A DNA stretch of 64,000 nt from Amphibalanus amphitrite (taxonomy: Eukaryota; Arthropoda; Thecostraca; Balanomorpha; Balanidae). How positions within the stretch are numbered: position 1 is the stretch's first letter; each line of letters begins with the position of its first letter. The notes under the pieces are model-generated. The model did not search any database and had not been told where the DNA came from. It saw only the letters and a list, made by a program, of their open reading frames with translations. The translations under genes were made by a program, and so were the position numbers. Of the stretch, positions 49,249 through 58,189 are shown piece after piece. The DNA lies in contig NW_024881533.1 in NCBI RefSeq assembly GCF_019059575.1, forward strand, positions 186,001 to 250,000, in the 5' to 3' direction.

Positions 49249-52200
49249 CAGAGGTTCTGCCGATGGCGCAGCTGCGAGTGGCAGGCAGGGAATGCAGGGC
49301 GATAGTGGACAGCGGCTGTACGGAGAACCTGGTGTTCGCACCGTACTGCAGAGACTGGCGGAAGAAGCGAGTCCGGGTAACATCGATGAGTGGGGATCCT
49401 TTCTACTGTGACGGAGTTGGAAAGGTGGCTGTGGAAACGGCCTCGGGTCAGGCCGCGGTGGTCGACGTACTGGTAATGAGAGAGAAGCCGCTTGGCGCGG
49501 AGATGGTGATTGGTGTCAGTGGAATATCAGCACTAGGTGGTGTGCTGATCGGGTCGCAGCGAGAGGTGAGGTTTTGTGGTGCGGTGAGTCGGCTGTGTGA
49601 CCAGCTGACTGTGGAGGCGTCGGATTTCGGGGCTCAGTTCGATCCTGTGGCTCGAGCGTGGACTGTAGCCTGGAAATGGCGTGACGGTGCGGCACCAGAG
49701 TGCCTCGGCAACGGCGTAGCGGAGTATTCCGTACCGGAGGACGCTAAGGAAGAGTTCGACGCTGAACTTCAGTCCTGGATTGAAAACGAATGGTTGGTGC
49801 CGTATGATGAGGATTTGTACGGACCACCGCGAGGACTGATCCCGCTCATGGCTGTTCAGCAGAAAAACAAGACCAAAGTGCGACCCGTCTTGGATTATCG
49901 AGAGCTCAACAGTCATGTGGTGCCCCACACCGCCGATGCGGACGTGTGTGCCGCCACCCTCAGGAAATGGCGGCGGCACGGCACCAATGTCGCTATCGTC
50001 GACCTGAAGAGAGCATATCTTCAGCTGAGGACGGAGCAGAGCCTGTGGCCGTTCCAGACTGTGATGGTGAACGGTCAGCGGTATGCACTCTCTAGGGTCG
50101 GATTTGGTTTGAATGTGGCCCCACTTATCATGAAGGCTGTAGTGCGCGCCGTGCTACAGCAGGACCCGGCGATGGAGAGTGCGGTGCTGCCGTACATGGA
50201 CGACTTGTGTGTGAATGAGGACATCGTCAGCGCTGAACGTGTGGTGGCCCACTTCGCTCAGTACGGGCTAGAGTGCAAGCCGCCGGAGCGAGCGGCTGCC
50301 GGTGCACGCCTGCTTGGTTTGCACGTGCGGGCGGTGGGTGGAGTGCTGCGCTGGGCGCGTGACAACGTCGTAGGGCCACCACCTGTCACGCTGACGCGGC
50401 GGAGCGTCTTCGCCTGGTGTGGTCGCCTGGTGGCACACCTGCCCGTGTGCGCCTGGCTTCGGCCCGCCGCCGCCTGGTTAAAGCGGCGGGCTAACGCGGT
50501 GACGAACAGTTGGGACCAGCCAACAGACGATGCCACCCTGCGTCAGCAGATTGACTATGTGGCCAGTAGGCTGGCCCGCGACGACCCGGCTCACGGACGG
50601 TGGCATGTTGAAGGCGATCACGCGGTGGTGTGGACGGATGCCAGCTCGATAGCGGCCGGAGTGGTGCTGGAGACGCCGACTGGAGACCCAATCGAGGACG
50701 GCTGCTGGCTCCGACGTGACGAGACAGCGCACATCAACATGGCGGAGCTGGACGCCGCCGTGCGGGGCATCAATCTCGCCATCGCCTGGGAAATGCGTCG
50801 ACTGGACCTCAGGACTGACTCTGCTACCGTGCACAGATGGATAAGCGACGCTCTGAGCGGGCGCTCCCGTCTGAAGACCAAGGCCCACGGTGAGATGATC
50901 ATCAGGCGGCGCATCGACATGGTGAAGCAGCTGGTGGACGAGTTCGGCATCGACCTGTCAGTGACCCTGGTGCCGACCGCCCACAACAGAGCGGACTGCC
51001 TGACGCGGGTGCCGGTCGAGTGGGTACGCGGAGACGACCCGAGTGTAGGCGAGCCCGCAGTCGCCGCTGCGGTGGTCGGGCCAGTGACTGATGCGGGAGA
51101 AGATGACGCTCACGGGGCTGATGCGGGTGTTGTGGAGGACACCGTCGGCACGCGCGAGTCGTCGGCCATCAGCGAGGTTCATGCCAAAGCTGGACACCCC
51201 GGTATTCGGCGAACTCTGTACTTTGCCCGTCGTGACATATCGCCGAGTATCACGCGGAGCCAGGTGCAAAAGGTGGTGTCAGACTGTGACGTGTGTCGGT
51301 CAGTGGACCCGGCACCCGTCAAGTGGCGTGGCGGGGAACTGGGGGTGAAGGAAACCTGGACCAGACTCGCCATAGACATTACGCACTACCGAAACCGGTC
51401 GTACTTGTCAATCATTGACTGTGGTCCGTCGCGGTTTTGTGTGTGGCGCCCACTGCGCCGAACGGACTCGGCCAGTGTGACGGAGCAGCTGGAGGAGATA
51501 TTTTGTGAGCGCGGTGCCCCAGTCGAACTTCTGGCAGACAATGACACCGCGTTCCGCAGCAGAGAGTTCTCTGTGTTCGCGGCAGGATGGGGCGTACAGC
51601 TCCGATTCAGGGCCGTTCACCGACCGAGTGGAAACTCTATCGTGGAGCGAAACCACCGTTCGGTGAAGGTCATCGCTGCTCGTAAACAGTGCTCCGTGTC
51701 TGAGGCCGTTCATTTATATAATGTGACGCCTCGCGATGGTGTATCGGCGTCATCATCACCTGCGAGCGCAGTGTATGTGTACCCCGTGCGTGACCGAGTG
51801 CGCCCACCTGGTGGAACCGGTGAGGAGGACCGAGACGATCTATCACGCGAGCCCGCGTCGTACCGAGTTGGGGACGCCGTGTGGGTCAGGAAGCCCGGGT
51901 CACGGTGCACGGAACAGTCTGGACGCGGTGCTGTCACCGCCACGGTATCACCACAGGTGGTGGAAGTCGACGGGGTACCGTGGCATGTCAGGGACCTCCG
52001 GTCATGTGGTGATGTTTTGCGTACCTGTCCTGATGTGTCTGAGGCAACTTCGCCTGGCTCGCCGCCCGATGACGTGGTGGAATATGTCAATTTGCCACTG
52101 TTAGCCGATGGGGGAGAGGGTTCATCACCTGATGTGGGGGTAGAAGGAGAGACGGTGAGTGAGAGTGAGGTCCGACGCAGTGACCGCTCGCGGCGGCCAC

Positions 52201-52265
52201 CTGATCGCCTTCAGTATGAAGAACTGGGTACGCCCCATGCAGATACTAGCGTTAGTGATCCTTGA
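49131..52265 (+). CDS. pol-like ORF of the LTR retrotransposon
   Basis: 1,044 codons, open throughout. Parts in order: aspartic protease with DSG at residues 60-62; reverse transcriptase about 235-400, with RPVLDYRELN, the DLKRAYLQ block and the YMDD catalytic motif at 355-358; RNase H about 498-625, with D503, E539 and D563; integrase with an H-H-C-C finger (H684, H689, C719, C722) and a D749-D803-E839 catalytic triad. A C-terminal tail of about 200 residues follows. The order places it in Ty3/gypsy, not Copia. The encoded enzymes copy the element RNA and integrate the DNA. The codons are GC-rich, like the surrounding CpG blocks. Confidence 0.92.
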   Translation: MLDLPSDRPHLRWLPSASAAGKQRGRGRISAGVLSRAAVAEVLPMAQLRVAGRECRAIVDSGCTENLVFAPYCRDWRKKRVRVTSMSGDPFYCDGVGKVAVETASGQAAVVDVLVMREKPLGAEMVIGVSGISALGGVLIGSQREVRFCGAVSRLCDQLTVEASDFGAQFDPVARAWTVAWKWRDGAAPECLGNGVAEYSVPEDAKEEFDAELQSWIENEWLVPYDEDLYGPPRGLIPLMAVQQKNKTKVRPVLDYRELNSHVVPHTADADVCAATLRKWRRHGTNVAIVDLKRAYLQLRTEQSLWPFQTVMVNGQRYALSRVGFGLNVAPLIMKAVVRAVLQQDPAMESAVLPYMDDLCVNEDIVSAERVVAHFAQYGLECKPPERAAAGARLLGLHVRAVGGVLRWARDNVVGPPPVTLTRRSVFAWCGRLVAHLPVCAWLRPAAAWLKRRANAVTNSWDQPTDDATLRQQIDYVASRLARDDPAHGRWHVEGDHAVVWTDASSIAAGVVLETPTGDPIEDGCWLRRDETAHINMAELDAAVRGINLAIAWEMRRLDLRTDSATVHRWISDALSGRSRLKTKAHGEMIIRRRIDMVKQLVDEFGIDLSVTLVPTAHNRADCLTRVPVEWVRGDDPSVGEPAVAAAVVGPVTDAGEDDAHGADAGVVEDTVGTRESSAISEVHAKAGHPGIRRTLYFARRDISPSITRSQVQKVVSDCDVCRSVDPAPVKWRGGELGVKETWTRLAIDITHYRNRSYLSIIDCGPSRFCVWRPLRRTDSASVTEQLEEIFCERGAPVELLADNDTAFRSREFSVFAAGWGVQLRFRAVHRPSGNSIVERNHRSVKVIAARKQCSVSEAVHLYNVTPRDGVSASSSPASAVYVYPVRDRVRPPGGTGEEDRDDLSREPASYRVGDAVWVRKPGSRCTEQSGRGAVTATVSPQVVEVDGVPWHVRDLRSCGDVLRTCPDVSEATSPGSPPDDVVEYVNLPLLADGGEGSSPDVGVEGETVSESEVRRSDRSRRPPDRLQYEELGTPHADTSVSDP

Positions 52266-52279
52266 GGATCAGGAGGGGC

Positions 52280-52520
52280 TGTAGTTAGTATTGTATGCTA
52301 TATGTTATGCATGTGTATGATAGAACTGGCACAGGCCGTGGCCCACAGCTGTGGCTGTCGGCCGGCGCCGGCAACTAGAGCTGACCGACGGCTCGAGTTC
52401 AGGTTCGCTGGCCGGTGAGCACGGCGCCGGCGAGCCGGGGGCCAGTCGGCCGGAGTGGGAGGCGTGTGGCGGCTCGGTCCCCGCTTGGGAATAGACATTT
52501 CTGCGCATTTGTTTACTACA
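52280..52520 (+). repeat. 3' LTR of the Ty3/gypsy-type element
   Basis: 241 bp, same sequence as the 5' LTR by eye. It is followed directly by the second GGTTA target copy. Confidence 0.92.
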
Positions 52521-52803
52521 GGTTATCAACAACTTTGCCCGCCGGATGCAGGTGTGCCTACGCCCTGCAGCGCCGGGGCGCTCACCTGGAGCACATTGTG
52601 GAGCGTCCGTAAAACACACACTGTACTAAAAGTATTCGTAGTGAAGACTTGAAACTTGGTGGATGTCTGCTACATAGGTGTGACCTAAAGTGGCCGAAGT
52701 TTGGTGATGATCTGAATAAAACTTCCGAAGTTATTCGAATTTTGGTGATGACCGTTTTTTTTTTGTGTCACCCTGTAAAAATAGCCGCCTGCCGGGATTT
52801 TTC

Positions 52804-52920
52804 CCTAAAGACCGCTTCACACATGAACCGTAAACGGTAAAACCCTATCCGCTTACGTGCCCAGCACGGCTACGGCCTTTAGGCGTGATGTGGCCTTTAG
52901 TATGTGAAGCGGAGTTTAGG
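52804..52920. mobile_element. small inverted-repeat element (MITE-like)
   Basis: CCTAAAGACCGCTTCACACA at the left pairs with the reverse complement of TATGTGAAGCGGAGTTTAGG at the right, over about 117 bp. The TTCACAC-type ends recall the 7966-8652 element. No target duplication was resolved. Confidence 0.5.
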
Positions 52921-52966
52921 CGAAAAATTCTGGCACGCGGTTACTTTTATAATGGTAAAACTGGCC

Positions 52967-53085
52967 TCAGATCTCAAATCCGACGGGATCATAGATCCAA
53001 TCTTACATTTATCGAGAGATCCGTAGGGATCATGGATCAGAGTCTAATTTTTTGCTTGAAATCCAATGACATCATAGATCCTCGT
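52967..53085 (+). mobile_element. GATCATAGATCC family MITE, copy B (partial)
   Basis: Contains GGGATCATAGATCC, GGGATCATGGATC and TTTGCTTGAAATCC then CATAGATCC in the order found in 56566-56743. The ends are not clear. Confidence 0.5.
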
Positions 53086-53174
53086 TTACTTTTTGTCAAC
53101 ACAGAAATAAAAAAGCACTTGTTGCAACCTAAAAACTTTCTGTTTTAGTGATTTTATGTGATTGCACGTCCCAA

Positions 53175-53333
53175 CAGTGGCGGATCCAGGGGGGGGGGGG
53201 GGGCAAAATGGGCATTTGCCCCCCAAACGGCATAATTTTAACATTACGCCTATGGACGAGGCATGGAAAGAATCGATAAATTGCTATGGTTTGCCCCCCC
53301 CCAAAAAAAAACTCTGAGCTGGATCCGCCTCTG
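53175..53333. mobile_element. 159-bp hAT MITE
   Basis: The left end reads CAGTGGCGGATCCAG and then a G-run. The right end is the inverted CTGGATCCGCCTCTG. Both are flanked by CGTCCCAA (53167-53174 and 53334-53341), an 8-bp duplication. Confidence 0.9.
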
Positions 53334-53365
53334 CGTCCCAATCCATAGTTTTGTGGCACCCATTG

Positions 53366-54857
53366 ACACTGGCGGTCGCAGCCGCTAGCAAAAGGGGGGG
53401 CCAAACTCACACTCGCGGGACATAACATTACTCCGTCACCGGAGGGGGGGGGGGGTGATCGGCTAATGTTTTACGTCCACGAGGTGCCGCGCAGTTGGCA
53501 CTACTTATGCTTCATCCATCTCATTCTTGCGTGGAATCTTTAAGCTAAATTTAAGGCAAAATCACCAGTTCCATTTCCCGTCCCACGGTGTTTCCACCGG
53601 TCGGGCCACTGCACCATGGCGACGGATCGGTGTAGCATATACTGGAAGGTTGGGCACGCGGATTCATGACCTTACCACTATAAAACAATTCGGAAAAGTA
53701 CAGATACCTACCTCTTGCTTTGAACAAGCATGTGAAACCCAGAGAGCATTTTCAGACTATGACATTTACCCATATAGTTGTGTGGCGGCGGGAGAGAGTA
53801 GGTACACCGACTGACCGACCTCTGGAGACCAAAGGTTCCTGGCTTTCAAAATTGGCCGCGCGCAACTCCTGCGGGCTTCGAAACGGCTCTATTGGGGCTC
53901 ACTCAACCTGCCTAGTCCTCATGCTAAAAAGACTGGCCCTGAGCCCTGAGGACTTCATCAGTCTCTGCCAGCCCCAGGAACCACAACGGCTCATGGGGTC
54001 CCGACGTCGAAATATGAGGGAATCTACGCGGGACCATCAGGACGTAAAGTGATCTCGATCAGGACCAACGTACCTAAGGCTGTGCAGGTCGCAGGAGTCT
54101 GCGTAAGCCCTCTGATCTTCAGAAGCCCACCCATGTATGTTTTCACTTAGAGGCCAGTTTAGGGCCCTCAGAGACCAGTACAGGGCCTGCAAACCGCAAA
54201 GGCCAGTAGTTTGAGACCATCAGAGACCGTGTTGGGCTCTCAGAAGCTAATGTGGGTCCTTACTCATTACAGGCCAACATGGGGCCCTCAGAGGTCAGCG
54301 TGGGGCTCTAAAAGACCGGCATGAGCCGTCGTTGGACCCCAGAGGCCAGCAGGCCCCAAGATGGGCCCTCCTCAGAGGCCAATGCAGGCCCTTAGAGGCC
54401 GGCATCGGGTCTTTAGCAACCAGTGCGGGGCCCTCATTGGCACCTAAAGGTTCGTCTTGGGACTCCAGAGACAGAAATAAGGCCACCAGAGACCGGTGTG
54501 AGACGCTCAGACGCCGGTTGGGGCCCCTGAGGCCGGTTAGGGGCCCTCATAAGCCAGATGTGGGGCTTCAGAGGTCAATGTGGGCTCTTAGCGGCCAACG
54601 TGGGCGCTTGACCGCCACTGAAGTTCTCTCAGAGGTCAGTGTAGGACGCTCAAAGACCGGTGTGGGAGCTATATTAATAGCTGGGAGTGGGTTTTTTGAG
54701 CCTCGTGACGATCGAATAAGGGCCAGGGCCCCATACACCTATGGTGGCCCATCGGTTGTTTGAGGGGGGAGGGCAAATGAAATGATGGCCCCCTTTATTG
54801 GCCTTTGGGGGGGGGGGGCATGGCCCTGATGCCCCCCCCCCCCACCGCGACCGCCAC
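53366..54857. mobile_element. probable hAT-like element with GAGGCC repeat core
   Basis: The left has ACTGGCGGTCGCAG and a nearby G-run; the right has the inverted CCGCGACCGCCACTG after a C-run. The termini match each other, but no 8-bp duplication is visible, so these may be the ends of two elements. No transposase ORF. Confidence 0.45.
54140..54680 (+). repeat. degenerate tandem field of GAGGCCAANGTGGGGCCCTC-type units
   Basis: Roughly fifteen imperfect copies of a unit of about 25-35 bases containing AGAGGCC, a CAATGTGGG-like middle and GCCCTCA. It recalls the GGCGCCCC field inside the hAT element at 36877-39749. Confidence 0.65.
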
Positions 54858-54947
54858 TGTGTACACAATACACAGGCCTCTGAGATTGCATACTAGTTCA
54901 TGCAAACTCTATGCAGGCTCCGGAGGTCCCAACTCCCACGCTAATCC

Positions 54948-55962
54948 TTAACCCGCGCACCGACGGGGGTCTGCGCCAACTTCGCACCGACGGGGGGGGG
55001 GGGCGGATGACCGCCCCCCTGAGGTCTCTAGAACGAAGCAAGATAGCGACAAGCGGTAAACGGCATCGATGCGCACGGTCAAGATCTACAATTTTTACAA
55101 AGGTCATTTTCAGGTCAGGTCAAAGATGACGTCACAGGGGTCGAAAAATTCAAAATGGCGGCGCTAGATATGGAGAGTTTTTCTCGAATAACTTTCGAAT
55201 TAGACAAGATAGGAGCAAACTAAGGGCATCATCGTGATCCTCTCGTCAATCCGCATCGAATGATATATACATTCGATATGTTGACCTCGAAAGGTCAAGG
55301 TCAAAGGTTGACCTCAGGTCACGTGACCTCGAGGTCATCATGTATATCATTCGATGCGTCTTGACGAGCTGAACACAATGAGATCATCCACGCGGCTGTA
55401 TCTTGTTCCTGTACGGAGTTATTGGCCAAAAACCTTTGGTGACCTTTGATGACGTCACATGACCTCACAGCTGCCCAACAGCAAAACAGACCTCAAGGTA
55501 GTGAAGGTTAATCGTATATGAAGTCATGTATGGTATATGGGGCAATTCCGACCCATTTTAGTCGTAAAAATAGGGAGTTAATTTTTCCCCCATTGACTTA
55601 TAATGGGGAGGTCGCGAAATTGACCTGACCTTAGGTTACCGATATCAAAATTCCGAGATAAATAAATTGTAGCTTCTAATGACCTTATAACATCCTGCGA
55701 CTTTCAAAGGCCTCCGACATCTACTGTAGCTCTGGCACGGTGACAAAGTTGCAAAAAAGTGACTTGAGGTTGGGTCATTCAAAGTGACCTGGTGACCTGA
55801 CCTTAAAAGGTAGGAGGTTCAAACTTGCACACCATGTGTAAAATTGATGAGGGAATAGTCGTAACAAATTTCGCGGCGCTACGCGCCGCGGTTTTCCCCC
55901 TATTCGCGAAAAACCTCAGGGGGGCGGATATCCGCCCCCCCTCCCGTCGGTGCGCGGGTTAA
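54948..55962 (+). mobile_element. TTAA/AGGTCA transposon family, copy 3
   Basis: Opens TTAACCCGCGCACCGACGGG and closes with CCGTCGGTGCGCGGGTTAA. A G-run plus GGCGGATGACCGCC on the left is mirrored by GGCGGATATCCGCC on the right. AGGTCA/TGACCT words are dense at 55100-55350 and 55590-55810. A GCGGCGCTACGCGCCGCGG palindrome lies near the right end. Text at 55185-55440 aligns by eye with copy 2. No transposase ORF. Confidence 0.82.
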
Positions 55963-56565
55963 GAAACCAAGCCGGCATACGGCGTCACCACCGGGCTTCT
56001 GAGGTGCACAGCACAAACCCATGAGGTCTTACTTTAGTGTCGTAGAGCCACGCTCATTTGGCAGGGCCCACCCGCCACTGCCGAAGAGGGTCTCATGCCA
56101 GCCATTGTTGGGCCTAGAGTGTGCTTTATGACCTGAGTGTGAATACTCTTATTTTACTGTATCTTGTCTAGGAACTGTGCCTCGACTGAAAAGCCCTCTT
56201 TGAGTGGATGTCGTTGTATGTTTAAATAAATAAATAAATAAGAGCCTCAATTAAACCCACGCTGATATTCCATATAAGATCCGGCCATACTCGTGAACCG
56301 GTGCCAGCGACGCTGACCGCCAAATTGACAGAATGCGAAACTGAGCCCACTCATGAGTGAAATTTACGCCCTTTGATGGCGCAAGAAAGAAAATGAAACA
56401 TACAAAAAGCTTTCTAGGACTTTTGTTCGATCTGAAAGGTGGGGCCAAAAGATAGTATGGCCCCACCTTTCAGCACCAAAGGGGGGCCATGGCCCCCGTG
56501 GCCCCCCCCCCTGGGACCGCCTATGCCCATTGACATAGAAACACTTGAAACCTGGTTCCAAATGT
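55963..56565. other. unassigned DNA with a possible LINE tail and a G-run element end
   Basis: AAATAAATAAATAAATAAG near 56225-56243 resembles a non-LTR retrotransposon tail, but no coding part is present. At 56465-56530 a C-run and CTGGGACCGCCTATG resemble the end of a G-run DNA element whose other end was not found. Confidence 0.4.
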
Positions 56566-56743
56566 TGTGCATGGTGGGATCCACTCAGATCATAGATCCA
56601 TGTTCTTGGTTCATCATCATATCCTATGAGATCATAGATCCGTGATATTTTTCACGCTGGATCCGGTGGGATCATAGATCCTAACATGTACTTTGCTTCA
56701 AGATCCACTGAGATCATGGATCCAACACTCAGACCCATGCACA
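56566..56743 (+). mobile_element. GATCATAGATCC family MITE, copy C
   Basis: 178 bp with inverted ends TGTGCATGG and CCATGCACA. Inside are four GATCATAGATCC or GATCATGGATCC words and GGATCC sites. It aligns with the reverse complement of 30473-30670. No coding capacity. Confidence 0.7.
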
Positions 56744-57791
56744 TGTCTGGTTAGAATATCTCAGCATCCCGCAAGACAAGTATGTGTTTAACTATCACAA
56801 AGACTTCACTCCAATCCATGCATTTCGAAAAATCTCATTTTACTAAATTACGGCAGAACCATTTGGCCTGGTCGCCCGGGGAACCCTCACGATGGGTGAC
56901 CGAACCGGCTGATGGTAAGCTATCCCGAACTGCTGATGGTCACTCCACCCTCACGGGGTAATGACCTTTTGACCAGGGGTCGCTGCCCTCATCGGTGTGC
57001 GACCCACTAGGCACTACAGAAATGGGCCGATCCATGCGTGCTCTATAAGAAGGTGGGAATTTGAGACCTGGCATGGAGGTTGCATTGAATTGAGTCGCAT
57101 GACTGGTCCCGGACTCACACTGGCCAGGTATATCCAGGTATATCCATCAATTTAGATTTTTGTGTGCGCGTGTACGTGGATATATGTTAAATTAATTCGC
57201 TTTGCAGTCAGCGGCAACAAAGGCAAGGCAAGCCTACATTGGCAAGTCCGCGTTCCTTTCGGAATGGTCTAGAAGCCTGGCAGAGCTCTCGGGGCGACCC
57301 CGGACCCGACCCAGCCAGCTGGACTGCGAGAGCGGCAGAAGAAAAACGCCGTGGGCCAGGAATGTCGCGTCTGCTCCCGGACGGATGCTCTGCGAAATGG
57401 AGAGGGAGAGAGGGAGAGAGAAATAGAGAGAGTGAGGGAGAGGGAGAGAGAGCCAACAATGCCGCCAGCCGGCTGGCAGACGCGGTCTGGCGCGCAGCGG
57501 ACGTGCCAGCCAGACATTCGGCGAAACAGGAGAGAACGCGACCGGGCGCAAAAAATCGGGGTCACTGACCGACCGGCCTCCAGCCGCCGCGCGGGGGGGG
57601 GGGGGGGAGGGGAGGGGAGGGTGTCTGCGCGCCGGGGCCCAGTCTGAAGGTCAATGACGTCTGTCTGGGAACTGGGGACGCAGCTGCGGCGGCGGCGACA
57701 GTTGACCGAGGACGCGCCAGTGTCGGCCGGCATATGATTTCTGTGTGATGGCGACTTTCGAGCACACCTACATAGGTGAATGGGTATCACC
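56744..57791. other. unassigned DNA, GC- and GA-rich on the right
   Basis: 56860-57140 has the mixed composition of a possible SINE or LINE 3' piece but shows no tRNA-like boxes. GA-rich tracts lie at 57398-57452, and a G-run with AGGGG words at 57590-57620. No gene recognised. Confidence 0.4.
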
Positions 57792-58189
57792 CAGGGGTGC
57801 GGAGCCGGAGCCGGAGCTGGAGCCGGAGCCGCCGAAGCCGACATATTTTGCCCGGAGCCGGAGCCGTGAAACAATATAGCCCGGAGCCGGAGCCGGAGCC
57901 GGATCCGTCCAAAAAGGGGGCGGCTCCGGCTCCTTTTTTTAAGAGGAAAAATTTATTGACCTAGTTTGGTTTGACAGTAATGGCAGTAAAACATGTGGTA
58001 TTCAAAATATGAAAGTAGCCAAGGCCCTAAAAACAAAAATAGCCTTGTTATGCAAATACAGAAGCAACGTGTACCAATACTATTGCCTTTTTTCTTCCAC
58101 CCGTATTTAATTGTATAGAGGATGTACTGAGTACTGGAGCCGGAGCCGGAGCCGAAGCCGTCTGAAATTTCCACGGCTCCGCATCCCTG
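57792..58189. mobile_element. 398-bp hAT MITE with GGAGCC hexamer repeats
   Basis: Left end CAGGGGTGCGGAGCC, right end the inverted GGCTCCGCATCCCTG, flanked by GTATCACC on both sides (57784-57791 and 58190-58197). Both subterminal parts consist of tandem GGAGCC hexamers. The middle is AT-rich and noncoding. Confidence 0.92.

Larger units (their letters stand above)
48076..52520 (+). mobile_element. Ty3/gypsy-type LTR retrotransposon, looks whole and recent
   Basis: The element is 4,445 bp, bounded by two 241-bp LTRs that start TG and end CA, and flanked by the 5-bp duplication GGTTA (48071-48075 and 52521-52525). It holds a gag-like ORF and an overlapping pol-like ORF with the order protease, reverse transcriptase, RNase H, integrase, which is the Ty3/gypsy order. 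A purine-rich tract (GAGGATCAGGAGGGG) lies just before the 3' LTR. The LTRs look identical by eye and both ORFs are open, so the insertion is young. No envelope-like ORF is present. The clade within Ty3/gypsy was not determined. Confidence 0.92.
47731..52775. mobile_element. mariner-derived fold-back (palindromic) element, split by an LTR element
   Basis: The termini are CAGGGTGACAC on the left and GTGTCACCCTG on the right, each flanked by TA, the mariner/Tc1 target duplication. The arms, 47731-47985 and (48067-48075 plus 52526-52775), are about 255-bp inverted copies of one mariner 3' end, separated by an 81-base spacer. Both arms carry the last codons of a mariner-like transposase in outward orientation. 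Text such as NFARRMQVCL and, one frame over, RRGAHLEHIVER is followed by a stop. Both copies share this frame change, so it predates the doubling. Without the 4.45 kb LTR insertion the element is about 595 bp. Confidence 0.8.
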
